64,000 nt of DNA from Phycicoccus sp. CSK15P-2 (GTDB lineage: Bacteria; Actinomycetota; Actinomycetes; Actinomycetales; Dermatophilaceae): positions 160,626 to 224,625 of the forward strand of contig NZ_JAFDVE010000014.1 in the NCBI RefSeq assembly GCF_016888005.1, read 5' to 3'. Shown here piece after piece: positions 53,392 through 61,905 of this stretch (positions are counted from its first letter, which is position 1; every line of letters starts with the position of its first letter). The notes under the pieces were generated by a model, which saw nothing but the letters and a program-made list of their open reading frames with translations, was not told the DNA's origin and made no database searches. The translations under genes were made by a program, and so were the position numbers.

Positions 53392-54897
53392 ATGACCACC
53401 TCCCCGCCCCGCGTCGACGATGTTCTGCTCGCCCGGCTCCGGGCCGACCTCATGGCGTCCGGCTTCACGGTCGAGGGCGTCACGGGGCTGCTCGGGCCGA
53501 TGGCCGCCGGGGCCCTCGACCGCGACCAGGCGCTGCCGGCCCAGCGGGTCACCGCCGCGTCGGACGACCCGCGAGCCGCGCTCGTCCGGCTGTTCACCCT
53601 CGGCGACCCGGTCGACGCCACCGAGGTCGCGGCCGCGCTGCCGACGCTCGAGGTGGACGGTGCGGTCGGGCTCGGGCTCGTCGCCCCCGAGGGGGACGCC
53701 GTCGTCGCGCTGTGCGACCTGCGACCGTACGCCGCGGACGGGGACAACTGGTGGGTCGCGTCGGACCTCGGCGAGCTCGCCACGAACCGGCCGCTGCGCC
53801 CCGACCACGTCCTCGGCATCGGTGGCGCGTCGACCACCCTCGCCTCGTGGACACCACGCCCCCGCGTCGCCCGTGCGCTCGACCTCGGCACCGGGTGCGG
53901 CGTTCAGGCGCTCCACCTCGGTGGGCACGCCGCGGACGTCGTCGTCACCGACGTCTCCGAGCGGGCGCTCGGCTACGCCCGGTTCAACGCCGCGCTCAAC
54001 GGCCTGGCCTGGGACGTCCGGTCCGGCTCGATGCTGCAGCCGGTGGCCGGCGAGCGCTTCGACCTCGTCGTCTCCAACCCGCCCTTCGTCATCACGCCGC
54101 GCACCGGGGCGGTCCCGCTGTTCGAGTACCGCGACGGCGGCGCGTCCGGGGACGACGTCGTCCGTGACCTCCTCCGCGGGATCGGCGAGCACCTCGAGCC
54201 CGGGGGGATCGCCCAGCTCCTCGGCAACTGGGAGGTCCCGCGCGGTGGGTCGTGGAGCGAGCGGGTCGCGGCCTGGCTCGACGGCACCGGCCTGGACGCC
54301 TGGGTGGTCCAGCGTGAGACCCAGGACCCCGCCGAGTACGCCGAGACCTGGGCGCGCGACGGCGGCCACCATCCGGGGACGGCCGACTTCAACGCGATGT
54401 ACACGGCCTGGCTGGACGACTTCGCCGCCCGGGACGTCGAGGCGATCGGCTTCGGGGTCGTCACGCTGCAGCGCCCGGCCACCGACCGCGAGCCGTTCCG
54501 CGACCTCACCCACGTGCCGGGGCCGGTGGAGCAGCCCATGGGGGAGGCGGTGCTCGCGGGGCTGCGGGCGCGCACCTGGCTCGCGGAGCACGACGACGAG
54601 GCCGTCCTGGACCACGCGTGGCGGCGGGCGGAGGGCCTCAGCGAGGAGCGGCACGGGGTGCCGGGCGAGCCGGACCCGCGGGTCATCCTCCTGCACCAGG
54701 GCACCGGGCTGCGGCGGTCGGTGCCGCTGACGACCGTCACCGCCGCCTACGTCTCGGTGTGCGACGGCGACCTCACCGCCCGGGCCGCCGCAGCGGCCAT
54801 CGCGGGCCTGCTCGACCTCGACGACATCGAGGTCCGGACCGAGATCGCGTCCTTCACCCGCGACATCGCCAAGGACGGCCTCCTCACCCACGCGTGA
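53392..54897 (+). CDS. Class I SAM-dependent methyltransferase
   Basis: The 501-residue protein has an actinobacterial N-terminal domain (~1-150), a Rossmann methyltransferase with DLGTGCGVQALHL near residue 165 and the NPPF catalytic motif in VVSNPPFVITPRTG near 225, and a C-terminal domain of ~180 residues. NPPF/Y enzymes methylate amide or exocyclic nitrogens in proteins, rRNA or DNA (HemK, RlmG types), but the substrate of this three-domain family is not known. It is probably leaderless. After the stop, 234 bp hold one copy of the 85-bp repeat and the promoter of the TetR gene. Confidence 0.88.
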   Translation: MTTSPPRVDDVLLARLRADLMASGFTVEGVTGLLGPMAAGALDRDQALPAQRVTAASDDPRAALVRLFTLGDPVDATEVAAALPTLEVDGAVGLGLVAPEGDAVVALCDLRPYAADGDNWWVASDLGELATNRPLRPDHVLGIGGASTTLASWTPRPRVARALDLGTGCGVQALHLGGHAADVVVTDVSERALGYARFNAALNGLAWDVRSGSMLQPVAGERFDLVVSNPPFVITPRTGAVPLFEYRDGGASGDDVVRDLLRGIGEHLEPGGIAQLLGNWEVPRGGSWSERVAAWLDGTGLDAWVVQRETQDPAEYAETWARDGGHHPGTADFNAMYTAWLDDFAARDVEAIGFGVVTLQRPATDREPFRDLTHVPGPVEQPMGEAVLAGLRARTWLAEHDDEAVLDHAWRRAEGLSEERHGVPGEPDPRVILLHQGTGLRRSVPLTTVTAAYVSVCDGDLTARAAAAAIAGLLDLDDIEVRTEIASFTRDIAKDGLLTHA

Positions 54898-54997
54898 CCG
54901 TCCGCTGCACCCGGCCGTCCGGCGCACGCGACGACCCGGCGCACCCGACGTCCGGCGACGACTCGCCCTCCGCCGCCTCCCCTGCCCAGCGCCCGAG

Positions 54998-55082
54998 CTT
55001 TTTCGCCTGATGCCGGAAGCTACGGTCACGCACCCCGAACTTCGGGGGGCCTGACCGGACCTTCCCGCATCAGGCGAGAAAG
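54998..55082. repeat. 85-bp inverted-repeat element, copy B
   Basis: Same length and end sequences as the element at 19695-19779: left arm CTTTTTCGCCTGATGC (one base changed), right arm GCATCAGGCGAGAAAG (55067-55082), and a partly decayed inner stem (GGTCACGCACC against GGCCTGACC). It lies between the methyltransferase and tetR genes, both rightward. Confidence 0.85.
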
Positions 55083-55096
55083 GTTGGGAAACCCAT

Positions 55097-55125
55097 TTGT
55101 GAGTGAGTGCTCACTCATTTATGCT
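55097..55125 (+). promoter_or_regulatory. Promoter with embedded TetR-type operator
   Basis: TTGTGA (55097-55102) and TATGCT (55120-55125) form a -35/-10 pair with the optimal 17-base spacing; transcription would start at GTG 55132 itself. Between them the perfect palindrome TGAGTGA-GTGC-TCACTCA (55100-55117) fills the spacer, ideal for repression by the adjacent TetR protein. Confidence 0.85.
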
Positions 55126-55131
55126 GACGCG

Positions 55132-55809
55132 GTGACCCCCCGCGCCCCTGCCATGAGCCGTGACGAGCGCCGCGCCGTGCTCGTCGAGGTCGCCCTCCCC
55201 CTGCTGCGCGAGCACGGCGCCGCGCTGACGACCAAGCAGGTCGCCGACGCCGCCGGTATCGCCGAAGGCACGCTGTTCCGCGCCTTCGCCACGAAGGACG
55301 ACCTCGTCCACGCCTGCGCGGCAGCGGTCTTCGACAACACCGAGACCCTCGCGGCGCTCGCGGATGTCGACCGCGACCAGCCGCTCGACGCGCGCCTCGC
55401 CGACGGCGTCGCGGTCATGCAGGGGCATCTCCACCAGATCATCGGGCTCATCGGCACACTCGCCCAGAGCGGCGCCTTCGGCCACCACGGCTCCGGCCAG
55501 CACGGTTCCGGCCGGCACGGCTCGGGACATCACGACCCTCGCCACCACGACCCCGGCCACCACAGCGGAGAGGACGACCGCCCGGAGGGCCCGCGCCGCG
55601 CGCGGCGGATGTCCGACCCCGAGGTCGACGCCGCGTTCGTCGAGCTCATCGGCGAGGACGCCCGCGACCTCCGTCTCCCGGCCGAGGACGTCGTCGGCAT
55701 CCTCGCCCACCTCACCCTCTCCAGCTCCCACCCGATGTTCCCGGTCCGGTCCATGACGCCCTCCGAGATCGTCTCCGTCGTCCTCGACGGCACCCGGAAG
55801 GCCCGCTGA
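55132..55809 (+). CDS. TetR-family regulator with a histidine-rich insert
   Basis: The 225-residue protein has an N-terminal TetR DNA-binding domain (MSRDERRAVLVEVALPLLREHG, then TTKQVADAAGIAEGTLFRAFATKDDLVHA). Its ligand domain contains a striking His-rich stretch at about residues 125-150, with HGSG repeated three times and HHDP repeats before SGEDD. Such a stretch could bind Zn, Ni or Co, suggesting that a metal affects repression or that it is a loose linker. GTG 55132 is set by the promoter position. It ends in a TGATG overlap with the exporter gene, so regulator and ABC genes form one autoregulated operon. Confidence 0.9.
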   Translation: MTPRAPAMSRDERRAVLVEVALPLLREHGAALTTKQVADAAGIAEGTLFRAFATKDDLVHACAAAVFDNTETLAALADVDRDQPLDARLADGVAVMQGHLHQIIGLIGTLAQSGAFGHHGSGQHGSGRHGSGHHDPRHHDPGHHSGEDDRPEGPRRARRMSDPEVDAAFVELIGEDARDLRLPAEDVVGILAHLTLSSSHPMFPVRSMTPSEIVSVVLDGTRKAR

Positions 55810-57542
55810 TGCTCGTCCGTCTGGTCCGAACCCACCTGCGTCCGTACGCCGGACCGCTCGTGCTGCTCGTCGCCCTCCAGCTCACCGGCACCCTGGCGTC
55901 CCTCTACCTCCCGAGCCTCAACGGCCGGATCATCGACGAGGGGGTCGCGCTCGGCGACACCGGGTTCATCGTGCGTGCGGGCGCCTGGATGCTCGGCGTC
56001 TCCCTCGTGCAGATCCTCGCGACCATCGCCGCCACCCGGATCGCCGCGCTCACCGCGGCCTCGCTCGGGCGCGACGTGCGGGCCGCGGTCTTCCACCGGG
56101 TGGGTGGCTTCTCGGCGCGCGAGGTCTCCGCGTTCGGCGCCCCCACCCTGATCAGCCGATCGACGAACGACGTCACCCAGGTGCAGCAGGTCGTCTACAT
56201 GGGCCTCGCGATCGTCGTCACGGCTCCGATCATGATGGTGGGCGGCGTCGTCATGGCGCTGCGCGAGGACGCCGGCCTCTCCTGGCTCGTCGCCGTCGCG
56301 GTGCCGCTGCTCGGCGTCGCCGTCGGCTCGGTGATCAGCCGGATGGTCCCGCACTTCCGGAAGATGCAGGAGGCCGTCGACACCGTCAACCGCATCCTGC
56401 GCGAGCAGATCACCGGCATCCGGGTCGTGCGCGCCTTCGTCCGCGAGGAGGTCGAGCGCGAGCGCTTCGCGCAGGCCAACACCGTGTACACGGGGACCGC
56501 GACGGCGGTCGGCCGGCTGATGGCCCTCGCCTTCCCCATCGTCATGGTCATCTTCAACGCCTCGACCGTCGCCGTCCTGTGGTTCGGGGCGATGCGCGTC
56601 GACGACGGCCGGATGGAGATCGGCGCACTCACGGCGTTCATGGCCTACCTCATCCAGATCCTCATGTCGGTGATGATGGCGACCTTCATGTCGATGATGG
56701 TCCCGCGCGCGGCAGTCTCGGCCACGCGCATCGTCGAGGTCCTCGACACCGTCTCCACGGTCCACCCGCCGGAGCGCCCGGAGGCGCTGCCGCCCGGGCC
56801 GCTCACCGTCGAGCTGCGGGCCGCCACCTTCGCCTACCCCGGCGCCGACGCACCCGTGCTCCGCGAGGTCTCGTTCACCGCCCGCCCGGGCACGACGACG
56901 GCCGTCGTCGGGTCCACCGGCGCCGGCAAGACCACCCTGGTCGGGCTCGTCCCCCGGCTGCACGACGCCACCGGCGGTGCCGTGCTGGTCGGCGGGGTCG
57001 ACGTCCGCGACGCCGCACCTGAGAGTCTCTGGTCCCGGATGGGGCTGGTCCCGCAGCGGCCGTACCTGTTCACCGGCACGGTCGCGAGCAACCTGCGCCA
57101 CGGCAGGTCCGACGCCACCGACGACGAGCTGTGGGAGGCGCTGCGCATCGCCCAGGCCGACGACTTCGTCCGGGCCATGCCCGGTGGTCTCGAGGCGCCC
57201 GTCGCGCAGGGCGGGACGAACGTCAGCGGCGGCCAGCGGCAGCGGCTGGCCATCGCGCGAGCCCTCGTCCGGCGGCCGGCCGTGTACCTCTTCGACGACG
57301 CGTTCTCGGCGCTCGACGTCGCCACCGACGCCCGGCTGCGCGCCGCGCTCGTCCCGGTCGTCCGCGACGCCACGGTCCTCGTCGTCGCCCAGCGGGTCTC
57401 GACGATCCAGGGCGCCGACGTGATCGTCGTCCTCGAGGACGGCGCGGTCGTCGGCACCGGCAGCCACGACGAGCTGCTCGCGACGTGCGAGACCTACCGG
57501 GAGATCGTCGACAGCCAGCGCACGACGGAGGAGGCGGCATGA
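55809..57542 (+). CDS. Heterodimeric ABC exporter, degenerate-site subunit
   Basis: The 577-residue half-transporter has six membrane helices (~15-300) and an ATPase domain with Walker [13 protein letters not shown] and signature [16 protein letters not shown]. Its Walker B reads [12 protein letters not shown], with Asp for the catalytic Glu, and the switch His is Gln (VVAQRVST). Both changes mark the degenerate site of heterodimeric exporters such as TM287/288. Its partner is encoded next in a 4-base overlap. The substrate is unknown; drugs, lipids or metal conjugates are all possible. Controlled by the TetR gene upstream. Confidence 0.92.
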   Translation: MLVRLVRTHLRPYAGPLVLLVALQLTGTLASLYLPSLNGRIIDEGVALGDTGFIVRAGAWMLGVSLVQILATIAATRIAALTAASLGRDVRAAVFHRVGGFSAREVSAFGAPTLISRSTNDVTQVQQVVYMGLAIVVTAPIMMVGGVVMALREDAGLSWLVAVAVPLLGVAVGSVISRMVPHFRKMQEAVDTVNRILREQITGIRVVRAFVREEVERERFAQANTVYTGTATAVGRLMALAFPIVMVIFNASTVAVLWFGAMRVDDGRMEIGALTAFMAYLIQILMSVMMATFMSMMVPRAAVSATRIVEVLDTVSTVHPPERPEALPPGPLTVELRAATFAYPGADAPVLREVSFTARPGTTTAVVGSTGAGKTTLVGLVPRLHDATGGAVLVGGVDVRDAAPESLWSRMGLVPQRPYLFTGTVASNLRHGRSDATDDELWEALRIAQADDFVRAMPGGLEAPVAQGGTNVSGGQRQRLAIARALVRRPAVYLFDDAFSALDVATDARLRAALVPVVRDATVLVVAQRVSTIQGADVIVVLEDGAVVGTGSHDELLATCETYREIVDSQRTTEEAA

Positions 57543-59581
57543 GCGAGGTCAGGTCGGCCGAGGAGAAGGCCGCCGAGGCACGCCGCGGCCCGGCCCAGGT
57601 GCGGCGCGCCGGCCCGCCGCACGCCAACCTCGGGATGCCCGCCGAGAAGTCCCGGGACTTCGGGCCGTCGGCCCGGCGGGTGCTGCGGCGCCTGGCGCCG
57701 GAGCGGCAGGTCGTCCTCGGGGCGCTCGGCCTGGCCCTGGCCAGCGTCGTGCTCAATGCCGTGGGTCCGAAGATCCTCGGCCGGGCCACCGACCTCGTCT
57801 TCGCCGGCGTCTTCGGCGCCCGGATCCCCGCCGGCACGACCCAGGCCGACGCCGTCGACGCCCTCCGGGCCCGCGGCGAGGGCCGCCTCGCGGACATGCT
57901 CGCGGCGATGGACCACGTCCTCCCGGGCCAGGGCGTCGACTTCGGCGCGGTCGGCCGGGTGCTCCTCGTCGTCCTCGCCATCTACCTCGTCGCGGCGGCG
58001 CTCCAGCTCGTCCAGGGCCGGCTGCTCGTCGGTGCGGTCAACCGCACCGTCTTCCGGCTGCGCCGCGACGTCGAGGACAAGCTGAACCGCCTGCCGCTCC
58101 CGTACTTCGACGCCCAGCCGCGGGGCGAGCTCCTGAGCCGGGTGACCAACGACATCGACAACGTGGCGCAGAGCCTCCAGCAGACCCTGAGCCAGCTCGT
58201 CACCTCGCTGCTCACCGTCGTGGCGATGGTCGCGATGATGATCTACATCTCGCCGCTGCTCGCCGTCATCGCCCTCGTGACGATCCCGGTCACGATCGTC
58301 GTCACGGCGGCCATCGGCAAACGCTCTCAGCGCCACTTCGTGCAGCAGTGGAAGAGCACCGGGCAGGTGGGTGCGGTCGTCGAGGAGACCTTCACCGGCC
58401 ACGAGCTCGTGAAGGTCTTCGGGCGTCAGGCCGAGGCCGACCGGGAGTTCGCCGAGCGCAACGACGCCCTGCACCACGCGGGCTTCCGGGCCCAGTTCAT
58501 CAGTGGCGTCATCATGCCGACGCTCATGTTCATCGGGAACCTCAACTACGTCGCCATCGCGGTCGTCGGCGGGTTCCGGGTCGCGAGCGGCACGATGAGC
58601 CTCGGCGACGTCCAGGCCTTCATCCAGTACTCCCGCCAGTTCACCCAGCCGCTGACCCAGGTCGCGTCGATGGCCAACCTCGTCCAGAGCGGGGTGGCCT
58701 CGGCCGAGCGCGTCTTCGAGGTCCTCGACGCCCCCGAGCAGGAACCCGAGTCGACGAGCCCGGCGCGGGTCGAGGAGCCGCGTGGCCGCGTGGCGTTCGA
58801 GGACGTCTCGTTCTCGTACGCCGCCGGCACCCCGCTCATCGAGCACCTCGACCTCGTCGTCGAGCCCGGGCAGACCGTCGCCATCGTCGGGCCGACCGGC
58901 GCGGGCAAGACGACGCTGGTCAACCTCGTCCTGCGCTTCTACGAGCTCGACGGCGGCCGGATCACCCTCGACGGCGTCGACATCCGCGACCTCACCCGGC
59001 ACGACCTGCGCTCACGTACCGGGATGGTGCTCCAGGACACCTGGCTCTTCGCCGGGACGATCCGGGACAACATCGCCTACGGCCGTCCCGGGGCCACCGA
59101 CGACGAGATCCTCGAGGCGGCCCGCGCCACGTACGTCGACCGGTTCGTGCACTCGCTGCCGGACGGCTACGACACCGTCCTCAACGCCGAGGCCGACAAC
59201 ATCAGCGCCGGTGAGCGCCAGCTCGTGACGATCGCGCGGGCCTTCCTCGCCCGGCCGTCGCTGCTCATCCTCGACGAGGCGACGAGCTCGGTGGACACCC
59301 GCACCGAGCAGCTCGTCCAGCACGCGATGGCCGCGCTGCGCAGCGACCGGACGAGCTTCGTCATCGCGCACCGGCTCTCGACGATCCGGGACGCCGACCT
59401 CATCCTCGTCATGGAGGGCGGGCGCATCGTCGAGCGGGGAACGCACGCCGAGCTGCTCGCGGCCGACGGCGCGTTCGCGCGGCTCCACGCGGCCCAGTTC
59501 GCGGCCGCCGTCACCGACCCGGACGCCGGGCCGGTGACGGCCGATGGCCTGCCCGCACCGGCGGCCGGAGCCACGGCCTGA
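57539..59581 (+). CDS. Heterodimeric ABC exporter, catalytic subunit
   Basis: The 680-residue half-transporter has a ~50-residue polar N-terminal extension, an insert of ~60 residues between the first two membrane helices, the membrane domain (~60-385) and an ATPase domain with [13 protein letters not shown], intact [12 protein letters not shown] (catalytic Glu) and IAHRLST (His). Its signature is altered ([10 protein letters not shown]), which pairs with the degenerate nucleotide site of the partner. This complementary pattern of changes confirms a heterodimer with one working ATP site. ATG 57539 overlaps the partner's stop. A truncated copy of the 85-bp repeat follows the gene. Confidence 0.93.
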   Translation: MSEVRSAEEKAAEARRGPAQVRRAGPPHANLGMPAEKSRDFGPSARRVLRRLAPERQVVLGALGLALASVVLNAVGPKILGRATDLVFAGVFGARIPAGTTQADAVDALRARGEGRLADMLAAMDHVLPGQGVDFGAVGRVLLVVLAIYLVAAALQLVQGRLLVGAVNRTVFRLRRDVEDKLNRLPLPYFDAQPRGELLSRVTNDIDNVAQSLQQTLSQLVTSLLTVVAMVAMMIYISPLLAVIALVTIPVTIVVTAAIGKRSQRHFVQQWKSTGQVGAVVEETFTGHELVKVFGRQAEADREFAERNDALHHAGFRAQFISGVIMPTLMFIGNLNYVAIAVVGGFRVASGTMSLGDVQAFIQYSRQFTQPLTQVASMANLVQSGVASAERVFEVLDAPEQEPESTSPARVEEPRGRVAFEDVSFSYAAGTPLIEHLDLVVEPGQTVAIVGPTGAGKTTLVNLVLRFYELDGGRITLDGVDIRDLTRHDLRSRTGMVLQDTWLFAGTIRDNIAYGRPGATDDEILEAARATYVDRFVHSLPDGYDTVLNAEADNISAGERQLVTIARAFLARPSLLILDEATSSVDTRTEQLVQHAMAALRSDRTSFVIAHRLSTIRDADLILVMEGGRIVERGTHAELLAADGAFARLHAAQFAAAVTDPDAGPVTADGLPAPAAGATA

Positions 59582-59636
59582 GGGGCCGCTCGCGCCGAGC
59601 GTTGGCGCACAGTGCGCAGGCCCGCGCATCCCCACA

Positions 59637-59706
59637 CCGGAACCTCCGGTCGGGCACCCCGAAGTTCGAGGTGCCCGACCGGAGGTTCCGGCATCAGGCG
59701 GGAAAG
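59637..59706. repeat. Inverted-repeat element, copy C (left outer arm lost)
   Basis: The inner stem is perfect over 22 bp (59637-59658 with 59670-59691) around an 11-base loop CCGAAGTTCGA. The right outer arm is GCATCAGGCGGGAAAG (59691-59706); the expected left arm is absent. It lies between two convergent genes and could serve as their shared terminator. Confidence 0.85.
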
Positions 59707-59715
59707 AGGTGACGG

Positions 59716-61905
59716 TCAGTCGCCGGAGAGAGCGGGGGACGTCTCCGCCAGCCGGTCCGCGAGCAGCCGGCGCAGCGCCGCCGACCACGTCGCGCTCATG
59801 TGGCTGTTGTCGCTGTACACGACCGTCGTGCCGACCACGGCCGGGCACACGTCGTTGGTGCAGAACCAGGGCGTCGGGTCCAGGACGGCGGCGCCCGCGT
59901 CGATGGCGGCCCGGGCGGTCGCGGCCCGGCGCTCGGGGTCGCTCAGGGCGACCTCGCTCGGCACCGCACACTCCCGGGCGTCGTCGAGGTGCCCGGCGAC
60001 GCAGTCCGGGACATCGGTCTGCGGGTAGGGCGTGTCGGCGAGCACCGTCACCGTCGTGCCCCCCTCGCGCAGCGCGGACACCGTCGTTCCCACACCGGTC
60101 GCCCAGGCGGCGGTGAAGTCGGGGTCGCGCCGCTCGGAGCCGGTGAACGCGCTGAGGACGACATGGTCGGGCCGCTCGGCGGCGATCCGGGCCATGACGC
60201 GCTCGCGCCACGTGTAGCACTCGCGGTAGTCACGCTTGAGGATCGTGTTGACGAGGGCGACGTCGTACGCCGGACAGCCGGACTTCGTCAGGGAGACCAG
60301 CCGCCAGTGCCGCTGCACCGCGATGGCCTCCAGGGCGGGGAGCCACTGGTAGGCGTGTGAGTCCCCGGCGAGGACGACGGTGGTCTTGCCGGCCGGGTCG
60401 CCGAACACACAGGTGCCGGAGGGGTCGCGGGCCAGCCCGGTGTCGAGCAGGTCGACCATGCAGGAGACGCCGTCGCCCGTCGCCGGGGAGGGGGTGTCGT
60501 CGGGGACGTCGACGAGTGCGGGCGAGAGGTTCGCCGGGACGGCACGCATCTGCGCCGCCGTCCCGACCTCCGAGACGACCCGTGCGGGGTCGACGGTCGC
60601 CGCGGCCGCGCCGGAGCCCTTCGGTTCGGGGATGAGCGCCGCGGCACCGAGTGACACGACGGCACCGAGGGAGACGGCCGTCGCCCCCACCGCCAGGGTC
60701 CGCCCCACCCGCCGGAGAGCGGCGGCGGTGCGCGCCGGGTTCTCCAGGCCGATGTACGTGAGCGACGCGAGCCAGGTGGCGAGGAGCACGGCCAGCGCGG
60801 TCTGCACGGGGGTGGGGGTGGTGTCGAGGTAGGTGGGGGTGAGGGTGAGGACGGGCCAGTGCCAGAGGTAGAGGCCGTAGGAGATGCGGCCGAGTCCTTG
60901 GGGGACGGGGGTGTCGAGCACGTGGGTCTCGAGGGGGGTGGGGTGGGTGAGTCCGGCGGCGATGACGGTGGCGGTGCCGAGGGTGGGGGCGAGGGCGGCG
61001 GTGCCGGGGAAGGTGGTGGTGTCGGCGTAGAGGACGGCGCTGGTGGTGATGGTGGCCAGGCCGGCGATGGTCAGGGCGGTGGTGGTGGGGGTGTGGCGCA
61101 GGAGGCGGGTGCGGGCGAGGTGGGGTGCGGTGATGGCCAGGAGGCCGCCGATGCCGAGCTCCCAGGCGCGTGAGGGGGTGGTGAAGTAGGCCAGGGCGCG
61201 GGCGGTCTCGGTCTGGTTGATGCCGTGGGCGAGGGAGGCGGCGGTCAGGAGGGTGATGGTGGTGGTCAGGGCCCAGGTGGCGGGGCGGGTGCGGTGGCGT
61301 AGCCAGAGGAGGCTGGCGGCGGCGAGGACGAGGGGCCAGGCGAGGTAGAACTGTTCTTCGATGGCCAGGGACCAGTAGTGCTGCAGGGGTGAGGGGTCCT
61401 GGTTGGCCTGGTAGTCCACGCCGGTGTTGGCGAGGTGGATGTTCATCGCGAAGAGGGTGGCCCACAGGGCGTCGGTGGCGGTGCGGCGGGCTTGCAGGGG
61501 TGAGGCGAGCAGCCAGGTGGCGATGACGGTGGTGAGGGTGACCAGGGTGGCCAGGGGGAGCAGGCGGCGGATGCGGCGGGCGTAGAAGTCGGTGAGGCTG
61601 ATCCGTCCGGTGTGGATGAGCTCGCGGTGCAGGTGGCGGGTGATGAGGTAGCCGGAGATGACGAAGAAGACGTCGACGCCGACGTAGCCGCCGGGCAGGA
61701 AGGGCAGGCCGGCGTGGTAGAGCACGACGAGGACCACGGCCAGGGCACGCAGGGCCTCGATGTCCGGGCGGAACCCCCGCACCACACCGTCCGGGAGCTG
61801 CCGACGACGCCGGCCACGGTGGGACCGGGGTGGGCCGCTGGGGGTGGACGGTCCGGTGCGGTCGCGGTCCGGGGCTGTCGGCGGGCGGGTGGCGAGCGTG
61901 GTCAT
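59716..61905 (-). CDS. Acyltransferase-3 / SGNH membrane protein (OafA/OatA-like), copy 1
   Basis: The 729-residue protein has an N-terminal polar stretch, an acyltransferase-3 domain with ~10 membrane helices (ALRALAVVLVVLYHAGLPFLPGG with the catalytic His, then FFVISGYLITRHLHRE), and an extracytoplasmic SGNH domain (~430-725) with LAGDSHAYQWLPAL and the final DNSHMSATWS. It should O-acetylate a cell-wall or exopolysaccharide sugar. ATG 61905 has AAGGAG upstream and overlaps the stop of a paralogous gene. The membrane domain is identical to that of the paralogue, while the C-terminal half differs. Confidence 0.92.
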   Translation of the reverse strand: MTTLATRPPTAPDRDRTGPSTPSGPPRSHRGRRRRQLPDGVVRGFRPDIEALRALAVVLVVLYHAGLPFLPGGYVGVDVFFVISGYLITRHLHRELIHTGRISLTDFYARRIRRLLPLATLVTLTTVIATWLLASPLQARRTATDALWATLFAMNIHLANTGVDYQANQDPSPLQHYWSLAIEEQFYLAWPLVLAAASLLWLRHRTRPATWALTTTITLLTAASLAHGINQTETARALAYFTTPSRAWELGIGGLLAITAPHLARTRLLRHTPTTTALTIAGLATITTSAVLYADTTTFPGTAALAPTLGTATVIAAGLTHPTPLETHVLDTPVPQGLGRISYGLYLWHWPVLTLTPTYLDTTPTPVQTALAVLLATWLASLTYIGLENPARTAAALRRVGRTLAVGATAVSLGAVVSLGAAALIPEPKGSGAAAATVDPARVVSEVGTAAQMRAVPANLSPALVDVPDDTPSPATGDGVSCMVDLLDTGLARDPSGTCVFGDPAGKTTVVLAGDSHAYQWLPALEAIAVQRHWRLVSLTKSGCPAYDVALVNTILKRDYRECYTWRERVMARIAAERPDHVVLSAFTGSERRDPDFTAAWATGVGTTVSALREGGTTVTVLADTPYPQTDVPDCVAGHLDDARECAVPSEVALSDPERRAATARAAIDAGAAVLDPTPWFCTNDVCPAVVGTTVVYSDNSHMSATWSAALRRLLADRLAETSPALSGD
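60808..61814. repeat. 1-kb direct repeat, copy 1
   Basis: This segment encodes most of the acyltransferase membrane domain. It appears identical, base for base, to 62994-64000 in the line-by-line comparison I made (constant offset of 2186). Identity stops abruptly at 60808, where the two genes become unrelated at the DNA level. Confidence 0.9.

Noticed and set aside
50833..55029. A 1398-residue open frame on the minus strand
   Set aside because: It is a GC-driven shadow of hppA and the methyltransferase. It is rich in Asp, Arg and Gly with no domain, while the plus-strand genes have clear motifs.
55490..55580. The CACGG/CCACCACGACC repeats as a CRISPR-like or VNTR array
   Set aside because: They are in-frame codons for the HGSG/HHDP stretch of the TetR protein, too short and irregular for an array.
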